NCBI RefSeq assembly: GCF_003660165.1
Contig: NZ_CP032829.1
Location: 1,488,001-1,552,000, forward strand
Direction: 5' to 3'
Length of the DNA: 64,000 bases
DNA from: Sphingomonas paeninsulae
GTDB lineage: Bacteria; Pseudomonadota; Alphaproteobacteria; Sphingomonadales; Sphingomonadaceae
The notes under the pieces are model-generated. The model saw only the letters and a list, made by a program, of their open reading frames with translations. It had not been told where the DNA came from and did not search any database. Position numbers and translations under genes: made by a program. Of this stretch, positions 28,365 to 37,027 are shown one piece after another (the stretch's first letter is position 1; every line of letters begins with the position of its first letter).

Positions 28365-29126
28365 TTAAAAGGACGTGCGGTGGAATACCCAACGGGGTAA
28401 TCCGCGCACCGCCACCATGATGGGCTGCCAGAACCAAGGCGTGTAAAGCACCGGGCGACCTGAAGCGATCGCCTCGAAAATATCCTTGGCGACCCGATCC
28501 GGGGTCGCCCAAAGCACGCCCCTCCGGTCCAAATGTGCGGTCAGTTTCGTCACGACGAAGCCGGGCCGGATATCCACGACGCTTACACCGGCAGCATGCA
28601 AACTGTGGCGCAGCCCTTCCAGAAAACGGTGCAGCCCACCTTTCGCGGCACCATAGATGTAGTTGCTTTTGCGCCCGCGATCGCCTGCGACCGACGTAAT
28701 TGCCGCAATCGTCCCGCTTCCTTGCGCTTTGCAGCGGCGAGCGATTTCACCCAGCAGAAGGGCCGGGCTGACGAAGTTCACGATCAGGGCGGCTTCGGCC
28801 GCAGCCGGATTCTGCTCGGCCGCCGGCTGATCCGGCTGTATCGCGTAGGCGATAAGGGCAACGTCGATCCCGTCAAATCGCTCCCATGCCGCCTGCACGA
28901 CGCCGGGCAGGGCCGCCACCTGGCCAAAATCCGCCTTTTGCACGGCAATCCGTGCGGCGCCGCGCTCAGCCAAGTCCGCCGCCAGCGCCGACAGAGCTGC
29001 GTCGTCACGTCCGACGAGCACCAACAGGTCGCCGGCTTGGGCGCAAAGCCTGGCGACGGCCATCGCGATATCGGAGGCAGCGCCGAAGATCGCGACGGTT
29101 CGACCGGAGGAGGGAGAGGAGACCAT
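28365..29126 (-). CDS. SDR oxidoreductase, DprE2-like (decaprenylphosphoryl-2-keto-pentose reductase)
   Basis: 253 residues. The nucleotide motif is FGAASDIAMAVA (residues 14-25), a variant also typical of DprE2-type SDRs. The catalytic residues are S145 (ITSVAG), Y158 and K162 (YGAAKGG). The C-terminus has a hydrophobic segment of about 20 residues near 225-245, as in enzymes acting on lipid-linked sugars. In mycobacteria DprE2 reduces the 2-keto intermediate made by DprE1 to decaprenylphosphoryl-arabinose with NADH. The gene starts 12 bases after the DprE1-like stop, which supports a joint pathway. A different SDR substrate cannot be excluded. Confidence 0.82.
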   Translation of the reverse strand: MVSSPSSGRTVAIFGAASDIAMAVARLCAQAGDLLVLVGRDDAALSALAADLAERGAARIAVQKADFGQVAALPGVVQAAWERFDGIDVALIAYAIQPDQPAAEQNPAAAEAALIVNFVSPALLLGEIARRCKAQGSGTIAAITSVAGDRGRKSNYIYGAAKGGLHRFLEGLRHSLHAAGVSVVDIRPGFVVTKLTAHLDRRGVLWATPDRVAKDIFEAIASGRPVLYTPWFWQPIMVAVRGLPRWVFHRTSF

Positions 29127-29138
29127 GGCGGCAGCTTC

Positions 29139-30548
29139 CTATCTTGTTGCTGATGTCAAAGCGAGCCGCTGAGCCAACGCCGATGAAAAACCGGGATCGA
29201 TGTGCTCGATGAACGTGCCGACCTGAGGATAGCCCTGACGCAATGATGCCGCCGACATCGCTGCATCCTTAGCCGGGTATATTCGGCCGCCGGCCTGCAT
29301 CACGACATGTTCCAATTGTGCCAAGAACCGGCGTGTCGGGGGGCCGCGATTGGGAATATCGAGCGCGAGGGAGGTCCCCCTCATCGGAAAGGACATCAGG
29401 CCGGGAGATGGAACGTCGCCAAATGTCTTGAGCCCGGTGATAAATGAGCCCTGGACCGAACGAGCGGTCAAGCGGAGTAGATCGGCGACAGCGTCACGCG
29501 CGGCAGGGGGCGGGACCACACACTGGAACTGAAAGAAGCCCTTTGGCCCATACACCCGGTTCCAGTCGGCAATGGCATCGAGCGGGAAGAACACGTTTTC
29601 ATAGCTGCCGGTGTTGCTGGACCGGCTTCGAAAACTGGACTTGCGCCAATAAGCGGCGTTGAACGCCCACACGGTGAACGGACGGATCAGCGAAATCGGT
29701 GGCATCGGTGGAAGGGCGATGCGCGGCTGAAGCGCAGGTGGCCACGCCGCGCAGCCTGGAATGCGACGGGCACGAGAGAAGATGCCCCGGCCAAGGCTGC
29801 GCCCTTTCGCGAAGCTGTCGATCCAGGCGGCAGTGTAATCCCAATACGCGTCCGACTCGGCAGCGAGGGAAAAAAACTCGTCGAGATTGTTGAAGCGGAT
29901 ATCCTCCGCTTCGACAGCCAAGCCCTGAACCCGCTGCAGCTGGATCGTCGCGTTCAGGATAAACCCAGTCAGGCCGATGCCCCCGATCGTGGCCGCGAAG
30001 AGGTCGGCATTTTCGTTCTGGGAGCAGATCCAACGTGTCCCGTCGCTGCGCGCCAGTTCAAGCGCCGACACATGGCGGCCGAATGTGCCGAGCCGGTGTT
30101 GATTCTTGCCATGCACATCGTTGGCGATTGCGCCGCCGACAGTTGCGAAACGCGTCCCGGGTACTACCGGCAGAAACCAGCCGCCGTTGTCGGCTTCCGG
30201 CTGGCAGAGGATTGCCAGGATATCGGCGAGCCGCACCCCCGCCTCGCACGTCAGAACGCCCGTCTGCCCGTCGAAGCTAATAATACGGTCTAGCCCCCGG
30301 CAATCGATCAGCCTGCCGCCCGGATTTAGCGGCGCATCGCCGTAGGATCGCCCGCACCCGTAAGCCAGAACCGACGGCGAGCGTGCTACAATCTCAGCCG
30401 CGAGCGCCTGCGACGTCGGATTGGAGACCAGATGGCGCGCTCGCACTGTCCTTCCCCAAGAAAGATAGTCGTCCCTCCAAAGTTCGCTCACAAAGAATCC
30501 ATCTTGAGTAGAAAAAGCAAAATTTGCTGAAAATTCTCGGAGCTTCAT
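29139..30548 (-). CDS. FAD-dependent oxidase, DprE1-like (decaprenylphosphoryl-ribose 2-oxidase)
   Basis: 469 residues from ATG 30548; an ATG at 30569 would add seven. The VAO-type FAD domain carries CGRSYGDAPLNPGG (residues 65-78) and VVPGTRFATVGGAIANDVHG followed by KN. The latter matches the DprE1 FAD-binding stretch, with His at about residue 146. The catalytic Lys region IYPAKDA (K427) corresponds to K418 of the mycobacterial enzyme. The position of the mycobacterial benzothiazinone target Cys387 is Ala395 here (SLALDIP). DprE1 oxidises the 2'-OH of polyprenylphosphoryl-ribose. Neighbouring DprE2, GtrA and GT-C genes point to an arabinose-type donor pathway. Residue equivalences are from memory of the mycobacterial protein. 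Confidence 0.87.
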   Translation of the reverse strand: MKLREFSANFAFSTQDGFFVSELWRDDYLSWGRTVRARHLVSNPTSQALAAEIVARSPSVLAYGCGRSYGDAPLNPGGRLIDCRGLDRIISFDGQTGVLTCEAGVRLADILAILCQPEADNGGWFLPVVPGTRFATVGGAIANDVHGKNQHRLGTFGRHVSALELARSDGTRWICSQNENADLFAATIGGIGLTGFILNATIQLQRVQGLAVEAEDIRFNNLDEFFSLAAESDAYWDYTAAWIDSFAKGRSLGRGIFSRARRIPGCAAWPPALQPRIALPPMPPISLIRPFTVWAFNAAYWRKSSFRSRSSNTGSYENVFFPLDAIADWNRVYGPKGFFQFQCVVPPPAARDAVADLLRLTARSVQGSFITGLKTFGDVPSPGLMSFPMRGTSLALDIPNRGPPTRRFLAQLEHVVMQAGGRIYPAKDAAMSAASLRQGYPQVGTFIEHIDPGFSSALAQRLALTSATR

Positions 30549-30716
30549 GCCCGGATACTTTGGACGCATCCCAGTCTAAAGAACTCTTCGGATGATTCAA
30601 TCTGCAATAATTTGTCCAGCCACGCTCGAACGTCGGTTTTTCGTAGCCAGGCGAATATGCGAGCCGTAGGGCTGCCAGCGGACATTCCTAGGAGGACCGG
30701 TTTTCACAATCGAAGA

Positions 30717-32390
30717 TCAAGGACGCCGGTCCCGATAGAGCACAGAAATCGCGCCGAATGTCGCTAATAAATGGAAATTATGGCGAATATAATCGTCCAA
30801 CAGCACGACGCCGCTGCTTTGTGCGCTGGCATTCGGCTCGCTGATATTGTCCCACTGCGATTCCAGCACGACATAATTTGGATGGTTGCGTTTGAGTTCG
30901 TCAATCATCTCTCGCTGTATTTCCACAGAATTTTGTAAACCCGGATCAAATTGATGCCACTTCGTCGCAGATCGGAGGTCCGCGAGGAAGTATAGCGCGA
31001 TGTCATTGATGAGGATCTTGTCGTGCCGGCCAAGGCCCACATAAAGATACTCTCCGGGCACGGTGTGTGCCTGCAGAAATTCAAGCGTGCGCAGATGGTC
31101 TTGGTCTATCGAAAAGCATCCGAAGCGCTGGACTCCGGTTAAGGAGCTGCATGATATCCGGAGGGATTGTGACGGCAAGCCAGGAATTGACCGCGCTGCG
31201 TCCACTACGATGGTGCGGAACCTATGGCTTGCTTCCACTACGTTGCTCGCGAATAAACTTAGCGTGATACATATGGTCAAAACGAGGGCTGCGAGCGATC
31301 CTGCGCGAAGAATCCCCCGCTGCGCCTCCAGTCTAGCGGAAGCGACGCCCGTGAGCACAAGAGCGGTGATGATCGCCATCGACATTTGAATGGCGCCGAC
31401 ACGGACGAAACCCTTCGCGAAATAAAGTAGGGTTAAGGCGATGAGTACGATCTGCACCCCTAGGCCCGCACCTGCCGCCGATCCTTCATCGTGGTTCTGC
31501 CGATTGCGATGGCCGAATGCCAGCGTGGCAGAGGCGGTCGTAGCAAGAAGCAGGGGGAGGTAAACAACGCCGGCAAAGGGATCGTGGGCGACCTGTCGCA
31601 ATCCAGGGAAGGGCAACGATCGCGTGGTGTAATAATATTTCGATGGATAGGTGACGATATCTAACACCAGATCGCCCATGGCTCCGTGAAGGATGAATGC
31701 AACGATCAGCGGCACGGCGACGGATGCGAACCCCGCTGAGAACAGCCCGACGCAACGTACGATGTTGCGCACCCGTTGGCGGGCTGACGCCGGCTGAATA
31801 GCGGCATGCAAGCCCAGTAAGGCGGCCATGACCGCTGCGGTGAAGATGCCGATGTCGTATCGGAATAAAAAGCCCACGCCGATACAGGCACCAGCGGCAA
31901 GCAAAGACCACACCGGTCGTCGGGCGTTCAATACTGGTAGCAGGCATAGCAGACCAGTGAGAACTGCGGCGAGGGCGGGAAAGACAGGGTAGCCGTAGAA
32001 TCCAAAGAATTCAAACCAGACCATGCAGGCGGCGGCGGTCCAGAGGCCCGACCGTATCGATCGAGTGGACCGTGCGACGATAAGGAAGATGATCGCGACC
32101 GACAGGGATCTTGTGAAGCCATCCCAGAGCCGTTCGACCAGGACCGATGGGGAGAACAGCTTGAAAAGCGCGGCAAGAGTATAAAACTGGCCGGGTCCGT
32201 AATTCGAATAGAAATCGCGGTGTATGAGGTCTCCATCCATGACCCGGCGCGCGCCGAAGAGGATATTGCCCTCGTCATACAGGCCGATTGCCGCGCTCAT
32301 AGAAATTTCTTGATAGGTAAGGCTTGCCAAAAAACATCCAGAAAATAAGATGATTTGTACGCACAGGCGTTGGCCCGCAGATTTTGTCAT
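30717..32390 (-). CDS. Multi-spanning GT-C type glycosyltransferase candidate
   Basis: 557 residues with about ten predicted membrane helices and a C-terminal soluble region of roughly 150 residues. Just after the first helix comes LYDEGNILFGARRV (acidic pair D39-E40) and then HRDFYSNYGPGQFY. An acidic motif in the first outer loop is the mark of GT-C enzymes (ArnT, PMT and arabinosyltransferase types) that use polyprenyl-phosphate sugars. The gene is first in the cassette, 148 bases ahead of the DprE1-like gene. A transferase using the donor made by DprE1/E2 is a reasonable inference; the acceptor is unknown. Confidence 0.75.
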   Translation of the reverse strand: MTKSAGQRLCVQIILFSGCFLASLTYQEISMSAAIGLYDEGNILFGARRVMDGDLIHRDFYSNYGPGQFYTLAALFKLFSPSVLVERLWDGFTRSLSVAIIFLIVARSTRSIRSGLWTAAACMVWFEFFGFYGYPVFPALAAVLTGLLCLLPVLNARRPVWSLLAAGACIGVGFLFRYDIGIFTAAVMAALLGLHAAIQPASARQRVRNIVRCVGLFSAGFASVAVPLIVAFILHGAMGDLVLDIVTYPSKYYYTTRSLPFPGLRQVAHDPFAGVVYLPLLLATTASATLAFGHRNRQNHDEGSAAGAGLGVQIVLIALTLLYFAKGFVRVGAIQMSMAIITALVLTGVASARLEAQRGILRAGSLAALVLTICITLSLFASNVVEASHRFRTIVVDAARSIPGLPSQSLRISCSSLTGVQRFGCFSIDQDHLRTLEFLQAHTVPGEYLYVGLGRHDKILINDIALYFLADLRSATKWHQFDPGLQNSVEIQREMIDELKRNHPNYVVLESQWDNISEPNASAQSSGVVLLDDYIRHNFHLLATFGAISVLYRDRRP

Positions 32391-32555
32391 GCTCTTCCTT
32401 CAATAACGCCTGGTGCATCTGTGCGAAGTGGTCGTCCCTTGGTGCCCGCCCGTAATCATGCTATCTTCCGATAGAACTTTTTCAAGCATGAGGCGGATCG
32501 AGGCGAGAAGACGAAATCCTAGCAGTTAGACGTTGTCAGCGGTAGAGTCCGGAGC

Positions 32556-33602
32556 GGCTTTGTTGCACAACTTTGAATGGGCGTGATGCAGCCTTTATTT
32601 CAGATTACTACGCGATCCGAACGGTATTGGGCGTGCCGCTTTGCGAGAAGCGGTTGAGGATTGCAGCACGGACTTTGAGCTCGGTTATCTGACGATCGAA
32701 GGTTCGTGCCATGACGCGCTGACCAAGCAGCTTGAAGCAGGGCATTTTCGTTCGACAAGACTGCGTCGATGATAACCGCTCCATTCCTTTCAGATGGTGC
32801 GTCCCTACCTTTTGATCGCACGCAGCGTTTCATTACGGGCAGCCGCGCGGGGTCCATCCTCCTTCCATGGTCGTCCGTTGCGGCGGACCAGAATGACCGC
32901 ATGAGCACCGCGCGCAGCTATTGCGGCATGGCACTTTTGGGTGTCGTACGCGCCGTCCCCACCGACACGGCTGATTTGTTTATCGTCCGCAATCTGCGCC
33001 AACAGATCAGGGAGGACAGGCGCATCGCCAATCGCGTTGCTGGTGACTTCAATGGCCCGGATATCAAGCGTCTCTGCGTCGATCCCGATGTGCACCTTGC
33101 GCCACTGGCGACGATAAGAGGCGCCATGCTTGCGTGTCTTCCATTCCCCTTCACCCATCATCTTGATGCCGGTGCTGTCGACCAGAAGATGTAGACCGCC
33201 CGAACTGGGGCGACCGCCAAGCGCCGCCGGCAGCGTCGTCTGACGCCGACACAACGTTGTATAATCCGGCACTTGGCCAGTCCAAATCAGCCAGCTTGAG
33301 CAAACTCACTACCAATCCCGTCGCCTGCCGCAGCGGCAGGTTGAACAGCGCCTTCAGCGTCAGGCAGCGCTCGATCGCGCTGCCCGAGAAACGAACAGGG
33401 CGTCCCGGACGACCCATGGCGCAGATAACCACAGCATATCCGGATCAAACCAAACATCCAGAGAACCACGCTGCTTCAGTGCCACGTTATACGCAGCCCA
33501 GTTCGTCGTGCGATACTTCGGTAAGGCGGGCTTGGGCATAGCCGCCCCCTAAAGCTCTCAATTCGCCAGGGGAATCCCCAAACCCAATTGCGCAACAAAG
33601 CC
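32556..33602 (-). mobile_element. IS5 family insertion sequence, degenerate
   Basis: About 1.05 kb with inverted ends sharing GGCTTTGTTGC (32556 on the plus strand, 33602 on the minus strand). It contains a broken transposase gene read on the minus strand. No target duplication is obvious. It forms the right border of the arabinose-type cassette, with a matching end at 27683. Confidence 0.82.
32608..33539 (-). pseudogene. IS5 family transposase pseudogene
   Basis: Starts MPKPALPKYRTTNWAAYN at 33539 and would end NTVRIA at 32608. The reading frame changes near 33,416 (a missing C in GCGCC), near 33,278 (an extra A) and near 32,750. A TGG to TGA change lies in the GRTIW segment. The central part is clear: HLLVDSTGIKMMGEGEW, the DDE motif region, and VGGDGAYDT. 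Mutations of several kinds show that this copy is truly decayed. Confidence 0.85.
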
Positions 33603-33877
33603 TACGGTTTGGCCGACAGCCAGTCGGCTTTCGGTCAGTCATATCTGTTCCGAGCCGTCATTTTCGAACAACTAGAATGACCGGTGTTTGATTGGAAGCC
33701 GCCATTCGAGGGCGCATAGCGGGTGACCGAAATGTCCCCAACCTCGGCCTTTTACTGGCCTGCCGGTAGGCCAGTAAAAGGCATAAGGACACATCTGGGG
33801 GCACTGAAGGGGGCATCGGTCGATTTAATGCGAAATTAGATTAAGTTTTTCAATTAACTAATCCTTTAATAGGATAG
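33603..33877. other. Spacer with a perfect 15-bp hairpin
   Basis: No gene seen. A perfect inverted repeat pairs 33747-33761 with 33768-33782 (GCCTTTTACTGGCCT arm, 6-nt loop). It is too symmetric to be chance and has no T-run; it may be a protein-binding site or an old terminator. Confidence 0.55.
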
Positions 33878-33906
33878 CAGCCCTGTCCACCATTAAACGA
33901 TTTCGG
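33878..33906 (+). repeat. Stray copy of the tRNA-Tyr 3' end (att-like)
   Basis: 29 bases identical to the reverse strand of 6112-6140: the end of tRNA-Tyr including CCA plus 14 bases beyond it. It lies 142 bases upstream of a truncated integrase gene and there is no tRNA body here. It is probably an att half-site of an element that once used tRNA-Tyr. Confidence 0.82.
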
Positions 33907-33985
33907 GACGTCCCAAAACGTCCTGAAACCCTTGATTTTCTGCCGCTTTTCGGCAATAAATGATCTCACGAATTTCCTTGAAACG

Positions 33986-34019
33986 CCACCCAATACCCCC
34001 ACTCTGGGGTATTGGGTGG
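33986..34019. repeat. 14-bp palindrome upstream of integrase 3
   Basis: CCACCCAATACCCC pairs perfectly with GGGGTATTGGGTGG across a 6-nt loop. Two further GGGGTATCGG motifs follow at about 34,020 and 34,040. Repeated motifs between an att site and an integrase gene are typical of integrase or excisionase binding sites. Confidence 0.6.
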
Positions 34020-34048
34020 GGGTATCGGGCCAGAATTTGGGGGTATCG

Positions 34049-34921
34049 GTGCTTACTGATGCAATCGTCCGAAATGCCAAGCGTCGCGACAAGCCGTACA
34101 AGCTGTTCGATGGGGGTGGGCTTCATCTTCTGGTGGCGCCCTCGGGTCATCGTTCATGGCGCCTGAAATATCGAATGGCCGGCAGGGAGCATGTCCTTGT
34201 CTTTGGGGCCTATCCCGACATTACCCTCGCCACGGCGCGGACATTGCGCGAAAATGCACGTGAGCAGCTTCGCAATCATCAGCATCCTGGCGTCGAAGCC
34301 AAAAAGCAGAAGGCTCGCGCCATGGCGTCCTACGATGCCACCTTCGAGCGCTGTGCGCGCAGTTGGTTTGCGCTCCAAATCGGTCGCTGGACAGGACAGC
34401 ACGCAAGAAACGTCATCGAGAGTTTGGAGACCGACATCTTCCCGATGCTCGGCAAGATACCGATTACCGAAATCGATGAACCAATGGTTCTTGAAGCACT
34501 TCGCGCCATCGAACGGCGTGGCGCCATAGAAACTGCTCACCGGATTCGCCAGCGGATGTCCGCTGTGTTCGTGCACGGCATCGCCGAGGGCATCGGCACA
34601 CGCGATCCCGCAGCTGTCATCACAAAGGCGTTGCGACGCGTGCCCAAGGCCAAACCCCGGCCAGCGTTGCTTACGATCGAGGCACTGCAGGATATGATGG
34701 CCAAGACGGAAGATCGCGCGGGTGCGCCACTGACGAAGCTCGCTTCACGGTTTACCGGGCTGACGGCGCAACGACCAAGTATGATCCGCGGGGCCGCTTG
34801 GTACGAAATAGAGGATGTCGATTGGGATGCGCCTGATGGCGCAGCCGCGCGCACGACCGCGACACCATCAACACCGCTGCAAGCAGCATGGGCGAGGCGG
34901 TCCGCCGCATCGATGCCATGA
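34049..34921 (+). pseudogene. int: P4-type integrase 3, catalytic domain truncated
   Basis: From GTG 34049 the DUF4102 N-terminus is intact (VLTDAIVRNAKRRDKPYKLF, GGGLHLLVAPSGHRSW). The core-binding domain follows, up to AQRPSMIRGAAWYEIEDVDW at about 34,840. There the sequence switches to an unrelated gene fragment (DUF6118-like), and the frame ends at 34921 without the His, second Arg or Tyr of the active site. It cannot be active. Its position beside a tRNA-Tyr 3'-end copy indicates that its element targeted tRNA-Tyr. Confidence 0.85.
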
Positions 34922-35217
34922 TCGCGCGAAACCGGACAGTCGCCGAGCAGGAGAAGGAGCTGAATCACAATCGCGTTGCCTTTCTGGTCGCCGGGATGGT
35001 GTTCTTTGCGATCGTGCCAGGTGCAATCGCGCGCTCGCTCCCCGTGAGCTGGGCCGTTCCCGAGCGGATCGCTGCCCGTATGCTGGGGCTCACGATGTGG
35101 CATGCAGGTGAAGACATGATGGGCAAGTATGATCCTGACGCCTGGAATGCGATCGCGAAACGTGAACAGGAACGGGCGGCAACGCTCTCCGCGAACAAGC
35201 AAGCGGACAAACAGTAG
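34849..35217 (+). pseudogene. DUF6118-like protein, C-terminal fragment
   Basis: The homologous part begins RDTINTAASSMGEAVRRID, joined directly to the broken integrase. It continues through EQEKELNHNRVAFLVAG and a hydrophobic membrane segment to the stop at 35217. I recognise this as the C-terminal membrane-spanning part of DUF6118 proteins, found on plasmids and mobile elements of sphingomonads; function unknown. An ATG at 34888 could still start a 109-residue product. Confidence 0.65.
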
Positions 35218-35349
35218 GGCAGCTACGCGCCCCTTTGTCGTCGCTCAAGGTCGCCAGTGCCGTTTCCGGCACCTGCCATTTGAACAACTGATCGGACGGC
35301 TCGGGCTGGAACTAAGCGGACGCATCCGGCGGCGAGCTCGAGGGGCAGC

Positions 35350-35541
35350 TTGCGCCGTGAGCAGACATTGGTAGCGTCTAGCCTTGCCGAGGGCCTCGCC
35401 GCGTGCCGGATCGTCTATCGAGGGTCGCTCGCGACGGTGGATTCCGGCAGTGCCGCGAAATATCTGGCGAGCCGCATTGCGCGCCTGCGTAAAAAGAAAG
35501 AAGCAGGGCTGGTCTTTCTGCTAATGCGTAAAGATGACTGA
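35350..35541 (+). CDS. Small ORF overlapping the Lit-like gene
   Basis: 63 residues from TTG 35350; the frame is open from about 35,284 with no ATG. The C-terminus is basic (ARLRKKKEAGLVFLLMRKDD). Its stop overlaps the ATG of the Lit-like peptidase gene by 8 bases, so translational coupling is likely. No family is recognised. It could be a regulator or partner of the peptidase, but the start is uncertain and it may be the tail of a longer damaged gene. Confidence 0.45.
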   Translation: MRREQTLVASSLAEGLAACRIVYRGSLATVDSGSAAKYLASRIARLRKKKEAGLVFLLMRKDD

Positions 35542-36396
35542 TGCCGAGACACTCACCAGCGCTTTCGCAGCACTGCTACGCGAGAGCCCTTTTCGGATTG
35601 CGCTTGAGCGGCAGGATGAACTTTCCAGGTTATGGATGGGGTCGCCTGGACTTTCGATACAGCACCGGGCCATGCCAATTTCACGGCTCGGGTCGGCGAA
35701 AAGAGTATCGGGGCGGCCCATTCCGCGCTCCTGAGCCTATGGGCGGTTGCCGCGTCCGTGCGCGTGCTGATGGTCCTCATGAACACAGCGGCGGATCTTG
35801 AGCTCGACGAAGTGACTATCAGTCCTGGCGGCGCGGGATCGGAGGTGGTCGAGTTCAAGCATGCCGCCATCGCGTTGATCCAGGATCCGCTCGCGAGCTG
35901 GCCTAGGGAACTGTCCGCGCCTGACCCGGACGCCGAAGCGAATAGCGAGGATGGTCTCGCGAACAATCTGTTCCTTGGCGCTGCTAGCTTTGTCATCCTC
36001 CACGAATGTGCGCACATCGCATTGAAGCACCGCCACGATTCAAATACGAGGCGTGACGACGAGCTTGAGGCCGACGATTGGGCGGTCCGCTGGATCCTTG
36101 ATCGCGCTCAGGATCATCTGGAGCGTGAATTCCGGATCCTCGCGATCTGCATCGGATTTCTCTGGATCGGCTTGATCAACGAAGTCCGGGGCACAGGCTC
36201 AACCCACCCGCCGGCGGCACGCCGCCTTGAAAAAAGCTTTGAGAAGTTTGACGATGCCCCGGATGACAGCATCGCCTTGGAGGTGAGCTCCTATGCGCTG
36301 AAAGCTTTTTTCGATCCGTCCACGGCCTTGCCCCGACCCGCCCACGGGCGGGAGGCATTCATCGACCAGCTGATCGCCTATACACGTTTGACGTAG
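35534..36396 (+). pseudogene. Lit-like zinc peptidase (peptidase U49 type), frameshifted as sequenced
   Basis: ATG 35534 starts MTDAETLTSAFAALLRESPF and the frame is lost after RQDELSR. One missing G near 35,628 would join it to the frame reading VMDGVAWTFDT, which runs to 36396, giving 287 residues. The zinc motif is HECAH (about residues 157-161 of the joined protein), followed by ELEAD with the likely third ligand. Length, motif position and the surrounding FVILHECAHIALKH resemble E. coli Lit. That phage-exclusion protease cleaves EF-Tu when activated by phage T4. Location on an integrative element fits a defence role; activation and target here are unknown. Confidence 0.72.
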
Positions 36397-37027
36397 TGCG
36401 CAGCAGTCGATCCGCCTCGACACGATATTCATCAACGGGGGGTGGCAGCTTGGACACCGAGAACGACGGCGGCACGCTCCATCTTGTGCTCTAGGTCCTT
36501 CAGGAAATCGTATGAAAGAACTGCGCCGTCGGGCTGATCTCGCACGTGCCTCTCGCGCAGCAGGCAGTGCCAAACGGATTCCCGATCGGAAGACCGTGGA
36601 CTGCAGGCGCGTGGAACGAAGGGGGGCATGAACACTGACGCGGGCGCTTGCGTCCGGCGGCTTCTGTCCGATTTAGACGTTCGCATACACCTGATGAACG
36701 GCAATAGCTGGGCGACTGCGGCCACGCGATCAAATCCCGATAAGGTCAGGTTACCGCTATATAGCACTGCAGACCCGATGTTCCGGCATCGACCAACTGC
36801 TGGTACAAAATCGGGGATGCCATAACCATCCAGAAGTGCATCCTGTACAAAAAACAATGAGGCTGTCAGTTGATTCGGCGGAGCCGTTTTGCTACTGTTT
36901 GGCACGTCTTGAAGGTGTTTTGGTACTCGAACCATACCCGGAAAAGTGCCGATGGGCCACAAAACGGGCCACGCCGAAAACCGCCGTAAGATGTTGTTTT
37001 AAATATCAAAATCTTGCTAAAAGTTAT
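36397..37027. other. Right end of element 2 without a convincing gene
   Basis: About 630 bases. Several open frames exist on both strands but none shows family features. The GGGCCACAAAACGGGCCA motif at about 36,955 matches one near 24,752 at the other end of the element and may be an integrase arm site. Confidence 0.5.

Noticed and set aside
36432-36962. Minus-strand frame of 176 codons, and a short plus-strand frame at 36511
   Set aside because: No family features, several overlapping alternatives, atypical composition; not supported as genes.
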